Origin: Microbulbifer sp. VAAF005
Lineage (GTDB): Bacteria; Pseudomonadota; Gammaproteobacteria; Pseudomonadales; Cellvibrionaceae
Assembly (NCBI RefSeq): GCF_030012985.1
Contig: NZ_CP120233.1
Span: 744,001-808,000, forward strand
DNA: 64,000 bases
Reading direction: 5' to 3'
Position 1 is the stretch's first letter; each line of letters begins with the position of its first letter. Both the position numbers and the translations under genes were made by a program. The notes beneath the pieces were generated by a model. The model made no database searches. It saw only the letters and a program-made list of their open reading frames with translations, and was not told where the DNA came from. Positions 57,096 through 64,000 of the stretch are shown piece by piece.

Positions 57096-58055
57096 GTGGA
57101 AATACTGTTTCTAGGGACATCATCAGGCACTCCGACCAAGCAGCGGAATGTGTCTGGTATTGGACTATTAGAAAGCCGGAAAAAGAACTGGTATTTAATC
57201 GACTGTGGAGAAGGTACTCAGCAGCAGATTCTACATACGAGCTTATCACTTAGTAGACTAAAGGCAATTTTTATTACCCATAAGCATGGTGATCACTGTT
57301 ACGGGCTGCCCGGTCTACTTGGCAGCTCAGGGATGCAGCGAAGAACGGCACCACTGACACTTATTGCCCCTAGAGCCGTCTATGATTGGCTTTTATCAAC
57401 TCAAAAAATCACCGAACTTTACATTCCATTTGACCTCAGTTTCATTCCCGTTGAAGACCTACCCCAAATAGACATAGGGCAGTTCACGATTACTACTACA
57501 CAACTTTCTCATAGGGTGCCCTCCTATGCGTATAGTTTTACTGAAAGATATATTGAAACTACTCTAGATACACAGAGATTACTCTCCTGTGACATCCCTA
57601 AAGGTCCCCTGTGGGGAAAATTAAAGGCGGGTATCGATATTGTTTGTCATGGTAAGGCATACAGCGCGGCCAACTTCATCCAGAAGCCGAGGCTCCCACG
57701 TAAGATTACTATTTGTGGAGATAATGATAAACCTGAATTATTAAAAAATACCTGTAATAACAGCAGTGTACTAGTGCATGAATCGACTTACGCAAAAAAT
57801 ATGTCCGCAAAAGCGAGCCGTGTAGGGCATAGTTTTTCTACTCAAATAGCCTCCTTTGCAGAGAGTATGTCAATACCAAATCTAGTTCTTACCCATTTCA
57901 GTACTCGCTATCAAAAAGAGCCTAATGCGCAATGCTCAATCGAGAAAATCAGGAGTGAGGCTCAATCAATTTACAGGGGACAACTGTTTTTAGCTGAGGA
58001 CTTTATGCATCTAAAACTGGCAGAGTCAGGACTACTGACTCATAAATATATATAG
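57096..58055 (+). CDS. rnz: Ribonuclease Z (RNase BN/ElaC)
   Basis: 319 residues from a GTG at 57096 with a very strong AAGGAGG five bases upstream; the frame is open to 56901 but the extra part is not RNase Z-like. It begins VEILFLGTSSGTPTKQRN, has the metallo-beta-lactamase motif THKHGDHCYGLPGLL (His62, His64, Asp66, His67), the exosite helper QLSHRVPSYAYSF, and VLVHESTY. It trims tRNA 3' ends. The region between residues 120 and 240 is typical of the short form. Confidence 0.93.
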   Translation: MEILFLGTSSGTPTKQRNVSGIGLLESRKKNWYLIDCGEGTQQQILHTSLSLSRLKAIFITHKHGDHCYGLPGLLGSSGMQRRTAPLTLIAPRAVYDWLLSTQKITELYIPFDLSFIPVEDLPQIDIGQFTITTTQLSHRVPSYAYSFTERYIETTLDTQRLLSCDIPKGPLWGKLKAGIDIVCHGKAYSAANFIQKPRLPRKITICGDNDKPELLKNTCNNSSVLVHESTYAKNMSAKASRVGHSFSTQIASFAESMSIPNLVLTHFSTRYQKEPNAQCSIEKIRSEAQSIYRGQLFLAEDFMHLKLAESGLLTHKYI

Positions 58056-58639
58056 CCCTCTTTACACCAAAATAGTCAATTGAAAAAACTGGACCAAATA
58101 GAAAAACGACTTCCTCTAAAAACTAGACTGAAATTCAAAGTCACAATACGACAAATGAACTTACGCTGTGGGGTAGAACCAAGTAAGCACGTTCAGTCAC
58201 TAAGGTTTATAAACACCAACTTATCAAAAGGGCTATATGTATTTGGAGAGCCCCATCAGGCTTGACCAGCAAGTCAATTGCCTTTTCACCGCCTCAAAAC
58301 CACCATATATCTGGCCTGCTTACTACACAAACTAGCCGTGGCGTCGGAAAAGCAAGGCACTAGTTTGCACCTCCCCATTAAAAAGATATGTATCCTATAG
58401 GGGAAAGGAGAGAAATAAACCTATCCTAACAATAGGTAAATATATTAAATATTTTGCATCACATTAAAAACTCCCAAATGTCACAAACGTCACACTAATT
58501 ACATCTGCCTGACCATTGTGAGGGGCTAATGACTCTAATTAGCCGCCCATTCTCCATTCCCAAAGACACAGAAAGTAGCTCTTAAATACGCCTTTACCGT
58601 ATTATTCGACACATAAATCAAAAAAAAATCGAGGTACCC
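58056..58639. other. AT-rich intergenic region with a dyad
   Basis: About 580 bases. A 61-codon frame from a TTG (58080-58265) begins KKLDQIEKRLPLK, has no recognisable domain and no clear ribosome-binding site, and is at best a doubtful small gene. An 8-bp palindrome CCTATAGG (58394-58401) and a dyad ACCTAT-CCTAACA-ATAGGT (58419-58437) lie 200 bases before the methyltransferase and could be operator sites. Confidence 0.4.
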
Positions 58640-59611
58640 ATGCAACATTTGGAACAGTGGACAAATTTCTGGCAACAAGGATTCCCCACCTCTTTTGCGC
58701 AAGTTCTACCCAATAGCTATATAGGAAAAACGGGAGAATATTGGAGATCCACAGTCTCTGGGTTACATCCCAACTCTAAAGTTCTCGATATTGCATGCGG
58801 TAATGGCGCAGTAGCCCTATTAATTGCAGATGAAGCATCAAAGTCTGGAAAACCACTAGAAATTCATGCCGCTGATGCAGCCAACATCACTCCCCTAGCA
58901 ACTAACAAAAACCCTAGACATCAAGAAACCTTAAAGAAATTAAACTTTCATTCCTGCATGGAAATTGAAAAAATTCACTCACTTGATGAAAAATTCAGCC
59001 TGATCACTTCACAATTTGGCTTCGAGTATAGTAATAAAGTAGAGGCGGCAACAAGCATAGAAAAATCACTTGAGCCTGGGGGAATGTTTAAAGCGATATG
59101 CCATAAAACAAACTCCAAACCCTACAAAGATTGCTCAGATGAAGTTTCGGCCCACAAACTAGTCATCGAAGATTTAAAAATTTTAGAGAAAACTACATCT
59201 TTGATCCATGATTTTGAAGACACCCAATCCACTGAAAAAGCAAAAATAAAATTAGGAAATCCGCATACAGCCGAAAAATTAAAGCGTCTAATTGCATCCG
59301 TGGAAATGCTAATCTCCAAGCACCCAAAATCTGCAACAACCTTCTTTGTGCGAAACTCTCTAGAAAGCTTCCTACAAAAAAATTTAACATCCAGTAACGC
59401 CACAAAAGATAGATTTCTTTCTTTTTTTGATACAGAGCTGAAATATACAGCTTTAAGATCGCAAAACCAGCTAGATTCATCATTGTCAGATAGAGACATG
59501 AATAATCTTATAGCAGTATTTGAAAGACTAGGCATGCAACTACTGACGCGAGATGAATTCTACGACGAAAATAGCTGCACAGGCTGGAAAATTGAATTCC
59601 TAAAACCTTAA
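58640..59611 (+). CDS. Class I SAM-dependent methyltransferase, AT-rich
   Basis: 323 residues. The SAM motif is KVLDIACGNGAVALL near residue 50, followed by LEIHAADAANITPL, SLITSQFGFEYS near 125 and SLEPGGMFKAICHK (motif post-II). The second half is Lys/Ser-rich and helical with no recognised domain. GAGGT lies just before the ATG. Codon use is much more AT-rich than the flanking genes, and both sides have long non-coding stretches, which suggests transfer. The substrate is unknown. Confidence 0.8.
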   Translation: MQHLEQWTNFWQQGFPTSFAQVLPNSYIGKTGEYWRSTVSGLHPNSKVLDIACGNGAVALLIADEASKSGKPLEIHAADAANITPLATNKNPRHQETLKKLNFHSCMEIEKIHSLDEKFSLITSQFGFEYSNKVEAATSIEKSLEPGGMFKAICHKTNSKPYKDCSDEVSAHKLVIEDLKILEKTTSLIHDFEDTQSTEKAKIKLGNPHTAEKLKRLIASVEMLISKHPKSATTFFVRNSLESFLQKNLTSSNATKDRFLSFFDTELKYTALRSQNQLDSSLSDRDMNNLIAVFERLGMQLLTRDEFYDENSCTGWKIEFLKP

Positions 59612-60120
59612 AAGCATCCGAAGAACCTTTTTGGCGTGCAAATTATGCCCGCCAAAAACCCACAACAATTAATGCCGCCCCTATATTTCATCTTATGTTC
59701 TTTATCCATCAATACACCTAGAGAGCTATAGCTATAACTACAACAGCAACACCTTCTTCATCATGACTTCGCACAGCAACTAGAACTGTATATTGCCAAC
59801 CCAATCCTGACACGAAATTAATTAAACCATTACCTGGCATCAATCTCTATTCCGTTTGTTTTAAACGCCTAAATATCTTCTTTCGTTGAGTCCTTGGCCT
59901 CCCCCCCGCAAGATAACCTATACCCTACTTACGATTTACCCATCAACATAATGCACACCTATCTATCACAATCAAATTCGAATTACAGATGAACCAATAT
60001 ACACACTAAAGAAATCGCTCTTCAGAACAGGGAAATATTCACTCTAAAATATCAAAAAATTATCTTTAGGCTTACTTGCAAAACTGTATAATTTACACCA
60101 ATAAAGCAGGATATAAGCTC
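59612..60120. other. AT-rich intergenic region
   Basis: About 510 bases between the methyltransferase and the IclR gene, both on plus. It must contain the IclR promoter. A C7 run at about 59905 is the only notable tract. No gene, RNA or operator could be supported. Confidence 0.45.
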
Positions 60121-60921
60121 ATGGTTTTGTTGCGTGATCTACATAGAAAAAAAGATACCGAACCAGATCGAAAATTTATTGAGGCTCTAGCTCGTGGGTT
60201 GGATGTGCTCCGAGCTTTTCAACCTGGTGATGGCTTTTTGGGTAATTTGGAGATCGCCCAGCGTACTGGCCTGCCCCGCTCCAGTGTTTCCAGACTGACT
60301 TATACTCTAACCAAGTTAGGTTATCTAACCTACTCCGATCGAATGGAAAAATATCAGCTGGGTAGTGGCGTCCTGGCTCTTGGTTATGCTTTTGTCTCAA
60401 ATCTCACAGTCAGGCAGGTAGCTAAGCCTTTAATGCAGGATCTGGCCAATTCTACCGGTACCGCTGTTGGTCTCTCTGATCGGGACCGGCTGGATATGAT
60501 TTTTGTCGAGTTCTGTGCTCCAGCAAATGTCACAACTTTTCGCCATGAAATCGGAAATCGCGTTCCCATAGCTTCCAGCGGCTCCGGACGAGCCTTTTTG
60601 GCAGCACTCCCTCAAGAAGAACGGGAGTATTTTTATGGCTATCTGGAGAAAAAAGCTGGTGATCAATGGCCAGCGATCAGAGCCGGTATTGAAGAAGCGG
60701 TCACTAGCTACAAGCAGCGCGGCTTCTGCTGTTCTTTTGGCGAGTGGAATCGCGATGTCAACGGTATCGCAGTACCTCTCTCTTTAAGTCAAGGTCATAT
60801 TTACACTTTTAATGCTGGCGGACCTGCTTTTAGGCTTAACCCGGAATATTTAGAAAATGAAGTAGCTCCTCTGCTGAAAAACCTGGTAGGTAATATTGAA
60901 GCTATGTTAATCCGATATTAG
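60121..60921 (+). CDS. IclR-family transcriptional regulator
   Basis: 266 residues from the ATG at 60121 (AGGA nine bases upstream); a TTG at 60076 would add 15. The N-terminal winged HTH is ALARGLDVLRAFQPGDG, then LEIAQRTGLPRSSVSRLTYTLTKLGYL; the ligand-binding IclR domain (about 90-260) has PIASSGSGRAFLAALP and a RGFCCSFGEWNRDVNGIAVPL block. It is convergent with the aldehyde dehydrogenase gene and probably controls that catabolic set. Confidence 0.92.
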   Translation: MVLLRDLHRKKDTEPDRKFIEALARGLDVLRAFQPGDGFLGNLEIAQRTGLPRSSVSRLTYTLTKLGYLTYSDRMEKYQLGSGVLALGYAFVSNLTVRQVAKPLMQDLANSTGTAVGLSDRDRLDMIFVEFCAPANVTTFRHEIGNRVPIASSGSGRAFLAALPQEEREYFYGYLEKKAGDQWPAIRAGIEEAVTSYKQRGFCCSFGEWNRDVNGIAVPLSLSQGHIYTFNAGGPAFRLNPEYLENEVAPLLKNLVGNIEAMLIRY

Positions 60922-60955
60922 TCGACTCAAACTCCAGTTTTTTCGACCAGTACAG

Positions 60956-62386
60956 CTACAGCTTGAAACGCAGTAGAAAGTTGAAAATTTTATCAAATCT
61001 TTGGCCGTAAGGTGGTCGTAAAGGCACCGCCGCTGACTTTTTGGCTTGTGTAAAGATCGGTCGTAATTTTGAGAACTCCAAAAAACCCTCATAAGCGTGA
61101 TATTGCCCCATGCCACTCGCCCCAATACCCCCAAAAGGCAAGTCTGCCTGGGAGACATGCATCGCGCAGTCATTAATACAAACACCTCCAGACATTGTGC
61201 TTTTGATAATCTTTTCCTGAACATCTCCGCTAGAGCTAAAAATATATAATGCTAAAGGCCTATCTTTACTATTTATGTAATCTATCGTATCAGACAGATC
61301 CCTATAGGTAAGAATAGGTAAAATAGGACCAAATATCTCCTCACGTAGCAGGCTCATGTCTTCTGTCGGGTTTAACACTAAGGTGGGAGCAATTTTTTGC
61401 AAACCTTTACTGTTTTCAACATCTAATAACGGCAGAACTGTAGCTCCTTTCTCCAGAGCCTCCTTTAGACAAGTAGTCAGCCTATTAAACGCCTTTTCAT
61501 CAATAATCGAAGTATAATCTTCTGAATTTAAAGATGGATACCATTTGGGCACAAGTCTCTTGGACGATTCCAAGAATCCTGAAAGTTTTTCTTCAGGAAT
61601 CAATAAATAATCTGGAGCTACACAAGTTTGGCCCGCATTGAAGAATTTTGAGCTCAAAATACGTTCCGCAGCAATATTTTCATCAAAGTCGCCACATATT
61701 ATGGCTGGCGACTTACCTCCCAGCTCTAATGTCACAGGAGTTAGGTGATCCGCAGCCCTCCGCATTACCACTTTTCCTACTTTGCCAGATCCAGTAAAGA
61801 TCAGGTGATCATATGCCTGGGCTGTAAACTCCGTGGCGCTTACTTCCGGAAGAATAGCTACCAGATCCGCTGAAAAGAACCTATTAAATAGCTGATGTAA
61901 TAATGTAGAAAGGGCGCGCGAGTTAGCAGCCATCTTGATCATACAGCGATTCCCTGCGGATATCGCACTCACCAAGGGCCCGACAGACAGAAGTAGTGGG
62001 TAATTCCAGGGGGTAACAATAGCAACCACCCCTTTTGGTTGAGGTAATACGCGATTTTTTACTCCTCGAAGTAGCAAAGGCACATGGCGCTTCTGAATTT
62101 TCATCCACTTTTTTAAGCGCTTACGAGTGTAACGAATCTCCTCGATACACCCATAGATCTCTGCAATTTTAGTTTCCTGGATGGCACGATTACCAAAATC
62201 CTCGCTTATTGCCTTTGCTATGGATTTCTGGTTTTCCAGGATCAATTGCTCTAATTTTTTTAAACTTTCCAGACGCTCCTGAAGACTCGGATAGGGGTTC
62301 CTATTAAATGCATCCTTTTGAAGTTTAAAAACACTCTCTACTTTACCTATGCTCACAGATCTGGTGTGCTCGACAACTTTTTCCAT
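60956..62386 (-). CDS. Aldehyde dehydrogenase, coniferyl-aldehyde type
   Basis: 476 residues from the ATG at 62386 (GAGGG seven bases upstream). Catalytic Cys in FFNAGQTCVAPDYLLIP, Glu in VTLELGGKSPAII, NAD site IVTPWNYPLLL and HLIFTGSGKVGKVV. The overall form is the CalB/long-chain aldehyde group, with a hydrophobic basic C-terminus (FNFLLRFKL) that may touch the membrane. It likely oxidises an aldehyde to the acid before CoA activation and beta-oxidation by the upstream dehydrogenases. Confidence 0.9.
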   Translation of the reverse strand: MEKVVEHTRSVSIGKVESVFKLQKDAFNRNPYPSLQERLESLKKLEQLILENQKSIAKAISEDFGNRAIQETKIAEIYGCIEEIRYTRKRLKKWMKIQKRHVPLLLRGVKNRVLPQPKGVVAIVTPWNYPLLLSVGPLVSAISAGNRCMIKMAANSRALSTLLHQLFNRFFSADLVAILPEVSATEFTAQAYDHLIFTGSGKVGKVVMRRAADHLTPVTLELGGKSPAIICGDFDENIAAERILSSKFFNAGQTCVAPDYLLIPEEKLSGFLESSKRLVPKWYPSLNSEDYTSIIDEKAFNRLTTCLKEALEKGATVLPLLDVENSKGLQKIAPTLVLNPTEDMSLLREEIFGPILPILTYRDLSDTIDYINSKDRPLALYIFSSSGDVQEKIIKSTMSGGVCINDCAMHVSQADLPFGGIGASGMGQYHAYEGFLEFSKLRPIFTQAKKSAAVPLRPPYGQRFDKIFNFLLRFKL

Positions 62387-62450
62387 GTGTGTGCCCTCGC
62401 AAAGTGGCAAGTAGAGAGTGAGTTTGGCCGTATAGTCAGTACTTTATAAT

Positions 62451-63578
62451 TTACAGCTTGGCAAATCGTAAAGTGTGGTAATCAGTACTGCCAAATAGGT
62501 ACTGAGTTGTTGTTAGACGCTTAAAGTAGTGACTTACATCCAACTCCTCAGTAACCCCTATACCGCCATGTAACTGTATCGCCTCCTGGCCGATAATCCG
62601 CGCAGCTTTACCAATACGGCTTTTTGCAGCGGATATCGCCTTAGGCGCAACTCCGTTATTGCTATCAAGCTGTAGCGCAGCCATCAACAATATTGAGCGC
62701 GCTTGCTCATACTCAGTAAACATATCCACCATGCGGTGCTGTAGTGCCTGGAACTTGCCAATAGGAACACCAAACTGCTCCCGCGTCTTAGTGTACTCAA
62801 CTGTCTTCTTATAGATCCTTTCCATAGCTCCAACAGCTTCTGCACACAATGCCAACGTCGCTCTATCAACAGCCTTTTCTATAGCTCCTAAAGCCGCCCC
62901 CTCTTCCCCTATAAGATTAGCTATGGGTACTTTCACGTTACTGAATTTAATTTCGGCGGCACGGTGTGCATCCACAGTGGCATATCCATGCCGCTGAAGC
63001 CCTTCTGTATTGGGATCGACAAGTAGTAAGGTGATCCCCTCACGATCTCGCTGTGCTCCGCTAGTCCGCACAGCAACTAAGAGTTTATCTGCTACGTCAC
63101 CATTTAGAACGACAGCTTTATGTCCATTCAGGAGGTAATTGTCTCCATCCTTTACCGCAGTCATGGCTATATCAGTAAGGTTATAGCGACTCTGGGACTC
63201 AGTAAAAGCGAATGCCAATTGCAATTGGCCTTCCATTAACATTCCCAGGAGTTCTCGCTTTTGCACCTCACTGGCGCAGTCAGCGATAAGACCACCACTG
63301 AGAACAACACTGGCCAGGAAAGGCTCAGCCACTAAACCTCGACCGAACTCCTCCATAACCACCATCAAGTCTACGGCGGAGCCTCCTAGGCCTCCATCAT
63401 CCTTTCCAAATGGCACCATTAACCAGCCGAGTTCCGCAAATAGCTTCCAATTTTCCTTACTGAAGCCAATATCGTTACTCACTATTTTACAACGACGGTC
63501 AAAGTCATAATCCTGCTGGATAAACTTGCTCACACTGCTTTGCAGCATCCGCTGCTCTTCGCTGTAGGAAAAATCCAT
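62451..63578 (-). CDS. Acyl-CoA dehydrogenase, small-subunit-like
   Basis: 375 residues. N-terminal helical domain starting DFSYSEEQRMLQSSVSKFI, middle domain AFAFTESQSRYNLTDIA, and C-terminal part TREQFGVPIGKFQALQHRMVDM and AIQLHGGIGVTEELDVSHYFKRL. It resembles the small subunit of paired dehydrogenases such as PimD or the FadE28/29 type. The gene lies 27 bases after another acyl-CoA dehydrogenase gene and probably forms a heteromer with it. It introduces the 2,3 double bond in an unknown acyl-CoA. Confidence 0.9.
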   Translation of the reverse strand: MDFSYSEEQRMLQSSVSKFIQQDYDFDRRCKIVSNDIGFSKENWKLFAELGWLMVPFGKDDGGLGGSAVDLMVVMEEFGRGLVAEPFLASVVLSGGLIADCASEVQKRELLGMLMEGQLQLAFAFTESQSRYNLTDIAMTAVKDGDNYLLNGHKAVVLNGDVADKLLVAVRTSGAQRDREGITLLLVDPNTEGLQRHGYATVDAHRAAEIKFSNVKVPIANLIGEEGAALGAIEKAVDRATLALCAEAVGAMERIYKKTVEYTKTREQFGVPIGKFQALQHRMVDMFTEYEQARSILLMAALQLDSNNGVAPKAISAAKSRIGKAARIIGQEAIQLHGGIGVTEELDVSHYFKRLTTTQYLFGSTDYHTLRFAKL

Positions 63579-63605
63579 CGCTCAAGTCCTCTTTAGATGC
63601 TGCAC

Positions 63606-64000
63606 TTACAGGCCAAGTACCCATTTACTGATAATATTTTTCTGGATCTCATTACTTCCGCCATAAATTGAGGATTTACGGTTGTTTAAGTAACGAGGCA
63701 CACTGCCGGCAATAACACCGGGGCCCACCCATTCTCCGTCAAATCCGCTCCTAAACTGCTCTCTCACAAACGGCATTCCGTAGTAACCCGCCGTCTCCAT
63801 ATACAGTTCATCGATAAGTTGAGCGACTTCGGTTCCTTTGATTTTAAGGATGGAAGATTCCGCTCCTGGCGCACCACCGGTACTTACCGCCGCAAGCGTA
63901 CGTAGTTCAGTAAACTCCAGGGCCAAGAGATCAATTTCAACTTCGGCCAGTTTTTGGGCAAAAGCCGGGTTCTCAAGCAGACTATTTTCTCCATCGCAGG
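63606..64000 (-). CDS. Acyl-CoA dehydrogenase, large-subunit-like (3' part)
   Basis: C-terminal 130 residues; the start lies beyond the right edge. LLALEFTELRTLAAVSTGGAPGAESSILKIKGTEVAQLIDEL is the C-terminal helix bundle, and YLNNRKSSIYGGSNEIQKNIISKWVLGL is the family C-terminus with the usual GGSNEIQ.N motif. The adjacent small-type gene suggests a two-subunit enzyme. Confidence 0.9.
   Translation of the reverse strand, partial: CDGENSLLENPAFAQKLAEVEIDLLALEFTELRTLAAVSTGGAPGAESSILKIKGTEVAQLIDELYMETAGYYGMPFVREQFRSGFDGEWVGPGVIAGSVPRYLNNRKSSIYGGSNEIQKNIISKWVLGL

Overview
The window looks like a chromosomal segment of a marine gammaproteobacterium of the Cellvibrionales, most like Microbulbifer. 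This is inferred from protein character, not from a database search. The core is a housekeeping block whose order resembles Pseudomonas and its relatives: cysG-serS-crcB-rarA-lolA-ftsK on the minus strand, trxB-aat-bpt-infA on plus, clpA-clpS against cspD, icd against a pseudouridine synthase, then mnmA-hflD-purB and a ribosomal-oxygenase gene. No rRNA, tRNA, CRISPR, insertion sequence or phage gene was seen.

Left part (1-29 kb), accessory and metabolic. It opens with the 5' end of a BtuB-like TonB receptor under a cobalamin riboswitch. Next come a SUKH-fold protein, small transport and membrane genes, an SPFH protein, an orphan condensation-type acyltransferase, and a czcCBA heavy-metal efflux operon headed by a Cys/His-rich exported protein. 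A DUF2092 gene pair faces an ECF sigma/anti-sigma pair. Then come an ArsM-type arsenite methyltransferase, a YheT hydrolase, an MFS transporter, an ArsB/NhaD-type permease, an egtB-egtD ergothioneine operon with an overlapping DUF411 gene, and a TonB receptor divergent from a penicillin-acylase-family enzyme.

Middle part (29-52 kb): the housekeeping block, interrupted by one unassigned methyltransferase gene between ftsK and trxB.

Right part (52-64 kb), accessory again: an 8-oxoguanine-deaminase-like amidohydrolase with an MFS transporter; a flavodoxin-family/arylamine N-acetyltransferase pair behind a SoxR/MerR-like promoter; ribonuclease Z; an AT-rich stretch with an orphan methyltransferase; and a catabolic set of an IclR regulator, an aldehyde dehydrogenase and two acyl-CoA dehydrogenases.

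A warning for anyone using this annotation: six genes (SUKH, czcB, the Gly/Tyr-rich partner of DUF2092, DUF411, the second TonB receptor and aat) are broken by seven apparent one-base deletions, each in a homopolymer. Six of the seven are C runs as read on the plus strand. Adding one base restores the expected protein every time, including in the housekeeping gene aat, so base-calling errors are more likely than real pseudogenes. I did not find a convincing wholly new multi-gene system. The most interesting leads are the egtBD-DUF411 arrangement, the SoxR-like promoter of the acetyltransferase operon, the collagen-like insert in CzcC, and the receptor/acylase pair.
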